NCBI RefSeq assembly: GCF_021698975.1
Contig: NZ_SSXA01000004.1
Location: 25,581-89,580, forward strand
Source: Blastococcus sp. KM273128
GTDB lineage: Bacteria > Actinomycetota > Actinomycetes > Mycobacteriales > Geodermatophilaceae
Length of the DNA: 64,000 bases
Direction: 5' to 3'
Shown: piece after piece, positions 19,325 to 27,697 of the stretch
Layout: each line of letters starts with the position of its first letter
How positions within the stretch are numbered: position 1 is the stretch's first letter
Program-made: the position numbers and the translations under genes
Notes under the pieces: model-generated
Told to the model about the DNA's origin: nothing
Database searches by the model: none
What the model saw: only the letters and a program-made list of their open reading frames with translations

Positions 19325-20677
19325 GTGACCACCGCCGTGCCCTCCGCCGCCCCCGTGCCGCCGGCCGACCGGGCGCTCTCGCGCGAGCGCTTCGGCTGGT
19401 ACTCCTACGACTGGGCGATGTCGGTCTTCAACACCTCGGTGACGACCGTCTTCCTCGGCCCCTACCTGACCGCCATCGCCCGCGACGCCGCCGGCCCCGA
19501 CGAGCGGCTGTCCTTCCTCGGGCTGTCCGTCGCGGCCGGGAGCTGGTTCTCCTACGTTCTGTCGGCGTCGGTGGTGCTCCAGGTGCTGGTGCTCCCGCTC
19601 ACCGGCGCCGTCGCCGACCGCACCGGCCGCAAGCGGGAGATGCTCGCCGGCTTCGCGCTGCTCGGGGCGCTGGCCACGACCGGCCTCTACTTCGCCGGCG
19701 ACGGCCGGTGGCTCATGGCGGCGTTCCTGTTCGTCCTGGCGAACATCAGCTTCGGCGCGGCCACCGTCGTCTACTACTCGTGGCTGCCCGACCTCGCCGG
19801 GCCCGACGAGCGCGACCTGGTCTCCAGCCGGGGCTGGGCGTTCGGCTACGTCGGCGGGGCCCTGCTGCTCGCCGTCCACCTGGGGCTGGTCGTCGCCGCT
19901 GAGGACCTGGGGCTGACCACCGGCGAGGCGGTGCGGATCGCCCTGGCGACCTCCGGCCTGTGGTGGGGCGCCTTCACGCTGTTCTCGGTCTCCCGGCTGC
20001 GCAACCGCCCGGTGGCCGACTCCGCGGTGCGGTCGGGCAGCAGCTTCCGGCAGCTGGCCACCACTTTCCGGGAGATGCGGGCCTTCCCGCTCACGCTGTG
20101 GTTCCTGGGCGCCTACCTGCTCTTCAACGACGGCGTGCAGACGGTCATCTCGCTGTCGGCCACCTACGCCACCGAGGAGCTCGACCTCGCGCAGGACGTG
20201 CTCACCGGCGCGATCCTCATGGTGCAGGTCGTCGCGATCTTCGGGGCGCTGGGGCTTGGTCGGCTGGCGGGCCGCTACGGGGCCAAGCGGGTCGTCCTGG
20301 GCGCGCTGGTGGCCTGGATCGGCGTGCTGCTGGCAGCCTTCTTCCTGGAGACCGGCGCGGTCGCGCAGTTCTACGCGCTGGCCGCCGTGATCGGCCTGGT
20401 CCAGGGCGGCACGCAGGCGCTCTCCCGCTCGCTGTTCAGCCAGCTGATCCCGGCAGGCAAGGAGGCCGAGTACTACGGGTTCTACGAGATCAGCGACCGC
20501 GGCACGAGCTGGCTGGGCCCGCTCGCCTTCGGGCTCACCTACCAGCTCACCGGGTCCTACCGGCTGGCGATCGTCAGCCTGGTGGTCTTCTTCGTGGGCG
20601 GGTTCATCGCGCTCGCCGCGCTGCCGATGCGCCGGGCCGTCCTCGCGGCCGGCAACACCCCGCCGGAGAAGCTGTGA
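19325..20677 (+). CDS. MFS transporter, UMF1/Atg22-like
   Basis: A 450-residue membrane protein with about 12 helices. The opening RFGWYSYDWAMSVFNTSV matches the UMF1 (Atg22-like) family of the major facilitator superfamily, as does the long VADRTGRKREML loop 2-3 motif and the ALSRSLFSQLIPAGKEAEYY block in the second half. Substrates of bacterial members are unknown; fungal Atg22 releases amino acids from the vacuole. GTG at 19325 gives the expected short N-terminus. It is coupled to the thymidine kinase gene by a 4-base overlap. Confidence 0.9.
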   Translation: MTTAVPSAAPVPPADRALSRERFGWYSYDWAMSVFNTSVTTVFLGPYLTAIARDAAGPDERLSFLGLSVAAGSWFSYVLSASVVLQVLVLPLTGAVADRTGRKREMLAGFALLGALATTGLYFAGDGRWLMAAFLFVLANISFGAATVVYYSWLPDLAGPDERDLVSSRGWAFGYVGGALLLAVHLGLVVAAEDLGLTTGEAVRIALATSGLWWGAFTLFSVSRLRNRPVADSAVRSGSSFRQLATTFREMRAFPLTLWFLGAYLLFNDGVQTVISLSATYATEELDLAQDVLTGAILMVQVVAIFGALGLGRLAGRYGAKRVVLGALVAWIGVLLAAFFLETGAVAQFYALAAVIGLVQGGTQALSRSLFSQLIPAGKEAEYYGFYEISDRGTSWLGPLAFGLTYQLTGSYRLAIVSLVVFFVGGFIALAALPMRRAVLAAGNTPPEKL

Positions 20678-21411
20678 CGCCCACCCCCTCCGGCGCCGCT
20701 CCCCTGCCGCCCGGCTCGGTACCCGCCTCCGGCGACCGGCGGCGGCACCCGGCCCCGGCGCACCTGCGGTTCTTCCACGGACCCATGGACTGCGGGAAAT
20801 CCACCCTCGCGCTGCAGGTCGACCACAACCACAGCCGGCAGGGCCGGCACGGCCTGCTGGTGACCCAGGGCGACCGCTCCGCGGCCCCGCGCATCACCTC
20901 CCGGGTCGGCCTCTGCCGGGACGCCGTCGAGATCGACGCGGCCACCGACCTCCGGCTCCTCGTGCGCGACCGCTGGGCCGACGGGCACCGGGTCGACTAC
21001 CTCATCGTCGATGAGGCGCAGTTCCTCTCCCCCGCCCAGGTCGACCAGTTGGCCGAGCTCGTCGACGAGTCGCACGTCGACGTCTACGCCTTCGGACTGA
21101 CCACCGACTTCCGCACCCGGCTCTTCCCGGGCACCCAGCGGCTGCTGGAGCTCGCCGACGACGTGCAGCGCATCCAGGTGGAGGTGCTGTGCTGGTGCGG
21201 CCTGCCGGGGCAGCTGAACGCCCGTGTCGTCGACGGCGTCATGGTGCGCTCGGGCGCGACCGTCGTCGTCGCCGACACCGCCCCGGCCGAACTGCCCGGC
21301 GAGGGCGCCGTCGCGCCCGCCGTCCGGTACCAGGTGCTCTGCCGGCGGCACTACGTCCGCGGCGAGCTGGGCCCGACCGCGGCCGGTCCGGGGCAGCTGG
21401 CCCTGCCCTGA
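20674..21411 (+). CDS. tdk: Thymidine kinase (type II)
   Basis: A 245-residue enzyme that phosphorylates thymidine to dTMP for salvage. It has the P-loop FFHGPMDCGKSTLALQ (canonical GPMFSGKS), the DYLIVDEAQFL Walker B motif, and the lid and zinc region VEVLCWCGLPGQLNAR with a later VLCRRHY that completes the four-cysteine-type site with Cys/His. The first 30 residues are a proline- and glycine-rich lead that most thymidine kinases lack. The GTG overlaps the stop of the MFS gene (GTGA), so the two are translationally coupled, an unusual pairing. Confidence 0.92.
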   Translation: MTPTPSGAAPLPPGSVPASGDRRRHPAPAHLRFFHGPMDCGKSTLALQVDHNHSRQGRHGLLVTQGDRSAAPRITSRVGLCRDAVEIDAATDLRLLVRDRWADGHRVDYLIVDEAQFLSPAQVDQLAELVDESHVDVYAFGLTTDFRTRLFPGTQRLLELADDVQRIQVEVLCWCGLPGQLNARVVDGVMVRSGATVVVADTAPAELPGEGAVAPAVRYQVLCRRHYVRGELGPTAAGPGQLALP

Positions 21412-21416
21412 GCGGC

Positions 21417-21456
21417 GGATCCTCACCCGTGCGGGGGGCGCTGGGGGCGAGGATCC
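21417..21456 (+). terminator. Possible terminator after tdk
   Basis: GGATCCTC-a-CCC (21417 onward) pairs with GGG-c-GAGGATCC (ending about 21456) around a G-rich loop, 6 bases after the tdk stop. One internal mismatch; moderate support. Confidence 0.45.
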
Positions 21457-21488
21457 CACCCCATGCGATGATGGGCAGCCGATTCGGC

Positions 21489-21514
21489 GGAATCTCTCCG
21501 CCTTTTCCGTCGTT
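21489..21514 (+). promoter_or_regulatory. SigR-type (thiol stress) promoter of rbpA
   Basis: GGAAT at 21489-21493 and GTT at 21512-21514 are separated by exactly 18 bases, matching the SigR/SigH consensus GGAAT-N18-GTT of Streptomyces and mycobacteria. The element lies about 90 bases upstream of rbpA, which is a known SigR target in Streptomyces coelicolor. A small inverted repeat GGCGGA/TCCGCC overlaps the -35. Confidence 0.65.
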
Positions 21515-21603
21515 CATCTCTCTGACTCCCCGGTCGCCTGGGTACTGCCCTGGCCTCCGGACGTCGAGTCCAGACCGACACGAGCACGAGAGGACGGTGT
21601 GCC

Positions 21604-21948
21604 ATGGGTGAGCGTTCCCTGCGCGGCAGCCGACTGGGCAGCGTCAGCTACGAGACCGAGCGGAACACCGCGCCCATCGAGCGGCAGTACGCCGAGTACC
21701 GGTGCCCCTCGGGCCACCTGTTCACGGTGCCCTTCGCCGACGACGCGGAGCTCCCCGACACCTGGGAGTGCAAGTTCGACGGCTCGGCCGCCAAGCTGGT
21801 CGGCGGGAGCGAGCCCGCGCCCAAGAAGGTGAAGCCGCCGCGCACGCACTGGGACATGCTCCTCGAGCGGCGCAGCGTCGAGGACCTCGAGGAGGTCCTG
21901 GCCGAGCGCCTCGAGGTGCTCCGCGGGCGGCGGACCCGCGCCAGCTGA
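21604..21948 (+). CDS. rbpA: RNA polymerase-binding protein RbpA
   Basis: A 114-residue transcription factor that binds the beta subunit and group 1/2 sigma factors and stabilises open complexes. Its parts are all visible: the flexible N-terminal tail (GERSLRGSRLGSVSYETE), the core domain with YRCPSGHLFTVPFADDAELP and WECKFDG (Cys/His zinc-type site), the basic linker KKVKPPRTHWDMLLERRS, and the sigma-interaction helix VEDLEEVLAERLEVLRGRR. It matches Rv2050 in place and length. The ATG follows an AGAGGA ribosome site. A SigR-type promoter lies upstream and a strong bidirectional terminator follows. Confidence 0.96.
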   Translation: MGERSLRGSRLGSVSYETERNTAPIERQYAEYRCPSGHLFTVPFADDAELPDTWECKFDGSAAKLVGGSEPAPKKVKPPRTHWDMLLERRSVEDLEEVLAERLEVLRGRRTRAS

Positions 21949-21990
21949 CGACGGACCCGCCCACGGGGCGGGTGGCGCACCGTCTTCGCG

Positions 21991-22024
21991 AACGGCCCCG
22001 GTGGAGGGATCCACCGGGGCCGTT
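21991..22024. terminator. Bidirectional intrinsic terminator between rbpA and fxsA
   Basis: A perfect 14-bp stem (21991-22004 with 22011-22024) with a 6-base loop and AA/TT ends lies midway between the converging rbpA and fxsA genes, so it can end both transcripts. Confidence 0.85.
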
Positions 22025-22052
22025 CCGCGTCCCGGGCCGTGGCGCCGGTCGC

Positions 22053-22550
22053 TCAGGGACGCTGGTCGGGGTCCCGGAGCACCTCGCCCTCGATGACGAG
22101 CGGCTGAAAGGGGTCGGTGGCGTCCACCGGTGCGGTCCGCGTGCTGCCGACCCGGACCGGCCCGCGCAGGTGCTCGGGCAGGCGGGCCAGGACGACCCGC
22201 CGCAGCGCGGCGCGCACCAGGCCCCGCGTGCCCGGCAGCAGGCACAGCAGCCCGACGAGGTCGCCGAGGAAACCCGGCAGCACCATGAGCAGGCCGCCGA
22301 CGGCGACGAGCCCGGCGTCACCGAGCTCGCGGCCCGCGGCCTCGCGCGAGCGCGCCCGCTGCCGCAGGTCGGCCAGCGTCCGCCGGCCCTGGCTGGCCAG
22401 CAGCACCCAGCCGAGCACGCTGGTGACCAGGGTGGCGACGATCGTCCACCCCAGCCCGATCCAGGCGGCGACCAGGACGAAGACCACCAGCTCCGCCAGC
22501 GCGGTCAGCCCCACCACCGTGCGCAGTCTCCGACGCACCACGTCAGCCAC
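22053..22550 (-). CDS. FxsA family membrane protein
   Basis: A 165-residue membrane protein with about three or four helices: ELVVFVLVAAWIGLGWTIV, TSVLGWVLLAS and GGLLMVLPGFLGDLVGLLCL. The last, with GLLLxxPGFxxDxxGxLLLxP, is the FxsA signature. Overexpression of E. coli FxsA affects exclusion of phage T7 by F plasmid; the normal role is unknown. The start GTG at 22550 is preceded by a good AGGAGG site. It corresponds to Rv2053c near rbpA and ppm1 in M. tuberculosis. Confidence 0.9.
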   Translation of the reverse strand: MADVVRRRLRTVVGLTALAELVVFVLVAAWIGLGWTIVATLVTSVLGWVLLASQGRRTLADLRQRARSREAAGRELGDAGLVAVGGLLMVLPGFLGDLVGLLCLLPGTRGLVRAALRRVVLARLPEHLRGPVRVGSTRTAPVDATDPFQPLVIEGEVLRDPDQRP

Positions 22551-22613
22551 GCCGCCTCCTCATCCTCCGTCGTCCCCTCGCCGCTCCCCCGCCGGCCGCT
22601 GCCGAGGGGGGCG

Positions 22614-23387
22614 CTACCGCCCGGCCGGGTCGGCCGTGCCGGTCACCGGCGGGCGCACGCGGCCCGGCAGCCAGTCGGCCAGCCGGTCCTGCACGCCCCA
22701 CGCGGTCACGCGGGCCCACGCCTCTCCAACGATCGAGCCGCTCATCTTGCTCCGGCCCCAGGTGCGTTCGGTGAAGGTGATCGGGACCTCGGTGACGCGG
22801 GCCCCCGCGCGCAGCGCCCGCCAGGCCCAGTCGACCTGGAAGCAGTAGCCCTCGCTGGCCACCTCGTCGAAGGGCAGCCGGTCGATCAGCTCGGCGCGGG
22901 CGGCGCGGAAGCCGCCGGTGGCGTCGCGCAGCGGCAGGCGCAGCGCCCAGCGGGTGTAGCGGTTTCCCACCCGGGACAGCAGCAGCCGGTGCGCCGGCCA
23001 GTCCTCGACCCGGCCGCCGGGGACGTAGCGGGACCCCAGCACGAGGTCGGCGTCGGCCAGCGCGGCGAGCAGGTCGGGCAGCTGCTCGGGCGCGTGCGAC
23101 CCGTCGGCGTCCATCTCGACCAGCACGTCGTAGCCGCGCTCGCGGGCCCAGCGGAAGCCGGCCACGTACGCCCGCCCGAGACCGGCCTTGGTGCTGCGGT
23201 GCAGCACGTGCACGCGGGGGTCGGCGGCGGCCCGTGCGTCGGCGATCGCGCCGGTGCCGTCGGGCGAACCGTCGTCGACGACCAGGGCGTGCGCCTCGGG
23301 CACGCTGGCGTGCAGGCGGTCCAGGACCCGCGCCAGGTTCCCGGCCTCGTTGTAGGTGGGGATGACCACCAGCACGCGTCCGGTCAC
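22614..23387 (-). CDS. ppm1: Polyprenol monophosphomannose synthase (GT2)
   Basis: A 257-residue GT-A glycosyltransferase that makes polyprenyl-phosphate mannose from GDP-mannose; this lipid donor feeds lipomannan synthesis and protein O-mannosylation. Visible motifs: VLVVIPTYNEAGNLARVL at the start, ALVVDDGSPDGTG for nucleotide binding, VLVEMDADGSHAPEQL (DxD-like metal site) and FxERxxGxSKM as FTERTWGRSKMSG. It lacks C-terminal membrane helices. Its GTG overlaps the stop of lnt by 4 bases; in M. tuberculosis the two are fused in one protein (Rv2051c). Confidence 0.93.
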   Translation of the reverse strand: MTGRVLVVIPTYNEAGNLARVLDRLHASVPEAHALVVDDGSPDGTGAIADARAAADPRVHVLHRSTKAGLGRAYVAGFRWARERGYDVLVEMDADGSHAPEQLPDLLAALADADLVLGSRYVPGGRVEDWPAHRLLLSRVGNRYTRWALRLPLRDATGGFRAARAELIDRLPFDEVASEGYCFQVDWAWRALRAGARVTEVPITFTERTWGRSKMSGSIVGEAWARVTAWGVQDRLADWLPGRVRPPVTGTADPAGR

Positions 23388-25024
23388 GGACGTGCCGCCC
23401 GGCGGAGCCGCAGGACCGCCAGCAGCACCGCGCCCAGGCCGAGAGCGGTGAGCAGCGCCTCGGGCAGCACCCCGAGGCGCTGGGCGACCGTGCGATCGTC
23501 GCGCTGGGCGATCTCCTCCACGAACACCGCCGGCTCGAACAGCTCCGAGGAGCGCACCACGGTGCCGTCGGGGGCCACGACGGCCGAGATGCCGCTGGTG
23601 GCCACCACGGCGACGCTGCGCCCGAACTCGACCGCGCGCACCCGGCTCATGGCCAGCTGCTGCTCGCTCTCGTCGGTGTAGCCGAAGGTCGCGTTGTTCG
23701 TCTGGACGACGAGCATCCCCGCGCCGCCGTCCACGACGTCGCGCACGAGACCGTCGTAGACCACCTCGAAGCAGATCAGGTCGCCCAGCCGGATGCCGGC
23801 CACGTCGAGCACCCCGACCTCCTCGCCCGCGGCGAAGTCGCGGCGCACCAGGTCGACCTTGTCGCTGAACAGCCGGAAGAAGTCGCGGTGGGGGACGTAC
23901 TCGGCGAAGGGCACCGGGTGCCGCTTGACGTAGGTGTCACCGGGCCCCACTTCCGGTGACCAGACGATCGCGGTGTTGCTGATGAACTCGCCCGGCCCGC
24001 CGACGACGGCGCCGACGAGCACCGGCGCCCCCACGGCGTCGGCCGCCCGCTGGATCTGCGCGGCGGCGTCGGCGTTGCGGTAGGGGTCGATGTCGGAGCT
24101 GTTCTCCGGCCACAGGACGACGTCCGGGCGCGGCTGCCGGCCCGCCGCCACCTCCTCGGCGAGCCGCAGCGTCTGCTGGACGTGGTTGTCCAGCACCGCC
24201 CGTCGCTGCGCGTTGAAGTCCAGGCCCGCCCGCGGCACGTCGCCCTGGATGACCGCGACGGTGGTGGTCGGGCCGCCCGTGGTGAGCGACTCCCCCGGCA
24301 GCGGCAGCCAGGCCAGCGCGCCGACGAGCGGGAGGGCGAGCACCCCGGCCAGCGCCGCGGCGGCCGCGCGCAGCCTCCGGGCGCCGGTGCGCCGCGCCGA
24401 GGCCGCGGCGAGCAGCGCGGCGGCGAGCAGGGTGCCGGTCAGGGCGACGGCGAAGCCGGCCAGGGGGACGCCGCCGTAGGCCGCGAGGGCGAGGAACGGA
24501 CCGTCGGTCTGGGAGAAGCCCAGCCGCCCCCAGGGGAAGCCGCCGAAGGGGAACCGCCCGCGGGCGGCCTCGACGGCCACCCAGAGCGCGGCCGCCCACA
24601 GCGGCCACCCGGGCAGCCGGGACGTGAGCGCGGTCAGGCCGCCCAGGACGGCGAGGTACAGCGCCTGGCTGATCGCGAGCGCCAGCCATGGGAACGCGCC
24701 GACGTAGATGCCGGTCCACGACAGCAGCGGGACGAAGAAGGCGAGGCCGGTGACCAGGCCGAGCCAGAGGCCGGCCCGCAGACCGCGCCCGTGGACGGCG
24801 ACGGCCAGGGCGGCCGGACCCAGGACAGCCAGCGCGACCAGGCCGTGGCCGGGGAAGGCGAGGAACATGGCCAGCCCGCCGGCGGCGGCCAGCAGGGTGC
24901 GCCACGGTGCGCGGGACCAGCGGCTACCGGGTGCGGTCGACGGCGGCGCGGCCGCTCCGGCACCGCCGGGGCCGGTCGTCCGCGGGAGGGTCCCGGTCCC
25001 CGGCCCGCCTATGCCTGCGGGCAC
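23384..25024 (-). CDS. lnt: Apolipoprotein N-acyltransferase
   Basis: A membrane enzyme of about 546 residues that adds the third acyl chain to the N-terminal cysteine of lipoproteins. About six helices span residues 40-230, followed by an extracytoplasmic nitrilase domain with the catalytic glutamate in LWPENSSDIDPYRN, the lysine region KVDLVRRDF, and the cysteine in LICFEVVYDGLVRD. A last helix near the C-terminus re-enters the membrane. GTG at 25024 is chosen because GGGGAGG lies 7 bases upstream; ATG at 25123 is an alternative. The frame is open 150 codons further up, but those are Arg/Pro-rich and not convincing. It is coupled to ppm1. Confidence 0.9.
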   Translation of the reverse strand: MPAGIGGPGTGTLPRTTGPGGAGAAAPPSTAPGSRWSRAPWRTLLAAAGGLAMFLAFPGHGLVALAVLGPAALAVAVHGRGLRAGLWLGLVTGLAFFVPLLSWTGIYVGAFPWLALAISQALYLAVLGGLTALTSRLPGWPLWAAALWVAVEAARGRFPFGGFPWGRLGFSQTDGPFLALAAYGGVPLAGFAVALTGTLLAAALLAAASARRTGARRLRAAAAALAGVLALPLVGALAWLPLPGESLTTGGPTTTVAVIQGDVPRAGLDFNAQRRAVLDNHVQQTLRLAEEVAAGRQPRPDVVLWPENSSDIDPYRNADAAAQIQRAADAVGAPVLVGAVVGGPGEFISNTAIVWSPEVGPGDTYVKRHPVPFAEYVPHRDFFRLFSDKVDLVRRDFAAGEEVGVLDVAGIRLGDLICFEVVYDGLVRDVVDGGAGMLVVQTNNATFGYTDESEQQLAMSRVRAVEFGRSVAVVATSGISAVVAPDGTVVRSSELFEPAVFVEEIAQRDDRTVAQRLGVLPEALLTALGLGAVLLAVLRLRRAARP

Positions 25025-25531
25025 CCAGCGCCTCCCCGGTGCAGCCGCCCTGCGCGGGCGGGACGTCCCCGCGCCGTCCGGGCGGGGTCCGGACCGCGGT
25101 GTCCCGCGGTCCCGACCCAGCATCCCATCCCGGCGGCGCCGGCGGACGCGGCTGGGCCGCTCCCACCTGTCCGGGCACCCGGACCCCTGCCCCGGACGCG
25201 CCGGCGGTCGCTCCCGTGGGCGGCGCACCTTCGGGCCGGACGGCCGGTCGCTGGGTGCGATCGGCGCGACCGTTGTCTGATGGCGTGGGTCCACGCGGGC
25301 TCCGCCGGTTTCCCGCGCACGGTTCCCGGCCGGCCCGCCCGCCCCCTGCGGCCCGGGTGCGGCCCCGGGGAGGGGCGCCGGCCGGCGGGGTGAACGCGCC
25401 TGCCGGGGGACGCGCGCGCGGTGCTCCCGGTCAGGAACTGCAGGGACTGTAAGAAGTGCGCGGGCCCGAATCGAGACCTCGGACACCCCCGGGCCGCAGT
25501 GTGATCGGATCGTTACTGATCGTTGTGGCGC
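25025..25531. other. Intergenic region of about 500 bases upstream of lnt
   Basis: No gene is supported. The minus-strand frame of lnt remains open through most of it, but its translation is dominated by Arg, Pro and Gly without recognisable motifs, as expected from very high G+C. Near 25500-25536 there is a lower-G+C patch with imperfect inverted repeats (GTGTGA and TCACAC ends), which could be the end of the amidohydrolase transcript or a promoter. Confidence 0.5.
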
Positions 25532-27043
25532 TCACACGGCGTCGAGCGGACGGCCGTCGACCACGAGCCCCGCGCACGCCGGGCGGCCGCGCTGCTCGAG
25601 GACGTCCGAGAGCCCGGCGTCGGTGGCCCAGAGCGCCAGGTCGGCCGGCGCGCCGACGGCCAGCGGTCCCACCGGGTGCTCGGCCCGGATCGCGGCCCAG
25701 CCGCCGTGCGTGGCGGCGTCGAAGGCGTCGAAGGGGCGCAGCCCGGACGCCGGGTTCCGGTGGTCGATGGCGGCGTGCACCGCTCCCCAGGGGTCCAGCG
25801 GGGTGACCGGCGCATCGCTGCCCAGCGCCAGCGTGACCTCGGCATCGGCGAGGTCGGCGAGCGGGTTGGTGGCCAGCGCCCGACCGGTACCGAGCCGCTC
25901 GGCGTACATCCCCGAGTCCCCGCCCCACGCCGCGTCGAAGGCGGGCTGCATGCTGGCGACCATCCGCCACTCCCGCATCCGGCCGATCACCGCCGCCGAC
26001 GGCATCTCCAGGTGCTCGAGCCGGTGCCGGCAGGCGCGGACGGCGGCGACGCCCAGCTCGCCGACGACCACGCCCACGGCGTCGAGGACCTGCTCGACGG
26101 CGGCGTCGCCGATGACGTGGAAGCCGGCCTGGATGCCCGCCGCGGTGCAGGCGCGCACGTGCTCGACCAGCGCACCCGAGTCGAAGCGCAGCGCGCCGGA
26201 GGTCTCGGGCCGGTCGCTGTAAGGAGTGCTCAGCGCCGCCGTGTGCGAGCCGAGGGCGCCGTCACAGAAGAGGTCGCCCCCGGCGCCGGCCAGGCCGAGC
26301 TCGCGCACGAGGTCCAGCCCGCCGCGCTCGGAGAGCTCGCCCCAGTAGCCGACGACGCGCGGGCCGGGGACCTCCGCGGCCAGGGCGAGCAGCTCCCGGA
26401 GGTCGTCGGAGGAGGACACCTCGGGGCCGGCCATCTCGTGCAGGCTGCCGATCCCGAGCGCGGCCGCGGCCCGGCGGGTGGCGTGCTGGGCTGCGGCCCG
26501 CTGCACGGCCCCGACCGCTCCGTAGGCGGCCTGCCGGGCCGCGTGGTGGGCGTCCAGCCGCAGCCGCCCGTCCGCCGAGAAGCCCGGGAGCGCGGCGATG
26601 CCGGGGACGAGGTCGAGCAGCGCGGTGGAGACCGTGGCGGAGTGGACGTCGACCCGGGCCAGGTAGACGGGCCGGCCGGCGGCCACCGCGTCGACGTCGG
26701 CCCGCGTGGGCCCCCGCCCCTCGGGCCAGCCGGTCTCGTCCCACCCCGTGCCCAGGACGATGCCGCCGGGGGCCGCGGCGACGTGGTCGCGGAGGGCGGC
26801 CATCGCGTCCGCAAGGCTCAGGCTCGAGTGGAGGTCGAGACCGGTCAGCGCGAGCCCGGTCGCCGTCGCGTGCACGTGCGCATCCACGAAGGCGGGGGTG
26901 AGCAACGCCCCCTCCCCCGCGATGACCCGGTCCGCCGGGGGCGCCTCCCCCACGGTGCCGGTCCACGCGATCCGCCCGTCCACGACGTGCAGGGCACGCC
27001 CCGGCCGGTCGCCCACCCGCACGTCGGTGATCAGCAGGCTCAC
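25532..27043 (-). CDS. Metal-dependent amidohydrolase (YtcJ-like, amidohydrolase 3 family)
   Basis: A 503-residue protein of the amidohydrolase superfamily. The first metal site is LTPAFVDAHVHATATGL (HxH at about 56/58); FHVIGDAAVEQVLDAV, CRHRLEHLEMPS and ALGSDAPVTPLDPW supply the other conserved histidines and the aspartate. Family members include N-substituted formamide deformylase and many of unknown substrate. GTG at 27043 is chosen since GGGAAGGGA lies upstream; the open frame extends 140 codons further but through the antisense of the GNAT gene. It is transcribed divergently from that GNAT gene. Confidence 0.88.
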   Translation of the reverse strand: MSLLITDVRVGDRPGRALHVVDGRIAWTGTVGEAPPADRVIAGEGALLTPAFVDAHVHATATGLALTGLDLHSSLSLADAMAALRDHVAAAPGGIVLGTGWDETGWPEGRGPTRADVDAVAAGRPVYLARVDVHSATVSTALLDLVPGIAALPGFSADGRLRLDAHHAARQAAYGAVGAVQRAAAQHATRRAAAALGIGSLHEMAGPEVSSSDDLRELLALAAEVPGPRVVGYWGELSERGGLDLVRELGLAGAGGDLFCDGALGSHTAALSTPYSDRPETSGALRFDSGALVEHVRACTAAGIQAGFHVIGDAAVEQVLDAVGVVVGELGVAAVRACRHRLEHLEMPSAAVIGRMREWRMVASMQPAFDAAWGGDSGMYAERLGTGRALATNPLADLADAEVTLALGSDAPVTPLDPWGAVHAAIDHRNPASGLRPFDAFDAATHGGWAAIRAEHPVGPLAVGAPADLALWATDAGLSDVLEQRGRPACAGLVVDGRPLDAV

Positions 27044-27160
27044 GCCGGTCCCTTCCCTCGCCGTCGCCTGCCGGGACGGCGGGCCGGCGAGTAGGAGACC
27101 ACGGCCACCTCCGGCGGCATCCGGGTGGCCGGTCGTGCGGGGCAGCGGTAGGCAGGAGCG

Positions 27161-27688
27161 ATGGGAGAGGGGCCGGCGGAGCTGCGCACGGAGCGGTTGC
27201 GCCTGCGCCCGTGGACCACGGGTCCGGCGGACCTGGCCCGGCTGTGCGACCTCTACGGCCGCACCGAGGTCACCTGCTGGCTGGGCGGGGCGCCCTCGGT
27301 CGCACCGGCGGAGCTCGTCGAGCGCTGGGCGGAGGTGCACCGGCAGGACGAGCGCTTCCTGTGCTGGGCGATCGAGCGGCCCGACGGGGTCCCGGCCGGC
27401 ACGGTGCTGCTCAAGCCCCTGCCCGACGGCGTGGGCGAGGTCGAGGTGGGCTGGCACCTGCACCCCGACTCGTGGGGGCGGGGGTACGCCACCGAGGCCG
27501 CACGCGCAGTCATCGACCGCGCCTTCGGGCTCGGGCTCCCGGAGGTGTACGCCGTCGTCCGGCCCGGCAACGAGCCGTCGGTGGCGGTGTGCCGGCGCCT
27601 GGGCATGGCTCCGCTGGGGCGGATGCGCCGGTGGTACGGCGTGGAGCTGGAGGCGTTCCGCCTCATGGCCCCGGTCGTCGTGGAGTGA
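27161..27688 (+). CDS. GNAT acetyltransferase, RimJ/RimL type
   Basis: A 175-residue acetyltransferase. ELRTERLRLRPW opens it as in RimJ/RimL ribosomal-protein acetylases; GWHLHPDSWGRGYATEAARAVID is the acetyl-CoA loop and VYAVVRPGNEPSVAVCRRLGM the conserved beta4-alpha4 segment. The target is unknown, as many members modify small molecules. The ATG at 27161 follows TAGGCA by about 6 bases. It converges with the plsC-like gene, 9 bases away. Confidence 0.9.
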   Translation: MGEGPAELRTERLRLRPWTTGPADLARLCDLYGRTEVTCWLGGAPSVAPAELVERWAEVHRQDERFLCWAIERPDGVPAGTVLLKPLPDGVGEVEVGWHLHPDSWGRGYATEAARAVIDRAFGLGLPEVYAVVRPGNEPSVAVCRRLGMAPLGRMRRWYGVELEAFRLMAPVVVE

Positions 27689-27697
27689 GCCGGGCGC

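Noticed and set aside
25025..25486. N-terminal extension of Lnt by about 154 residues
   Set aside because: The extension is Arg/Pro-rich without conservation-like features, and the GTG at 25024 has a strong ribosome site.
27044..27463. N-terminal extension of the amidohydrolase
   Set aside because: It lies antisense to the GNAT gene, and GTG 27043 has a good ribosome site and the normal family start.
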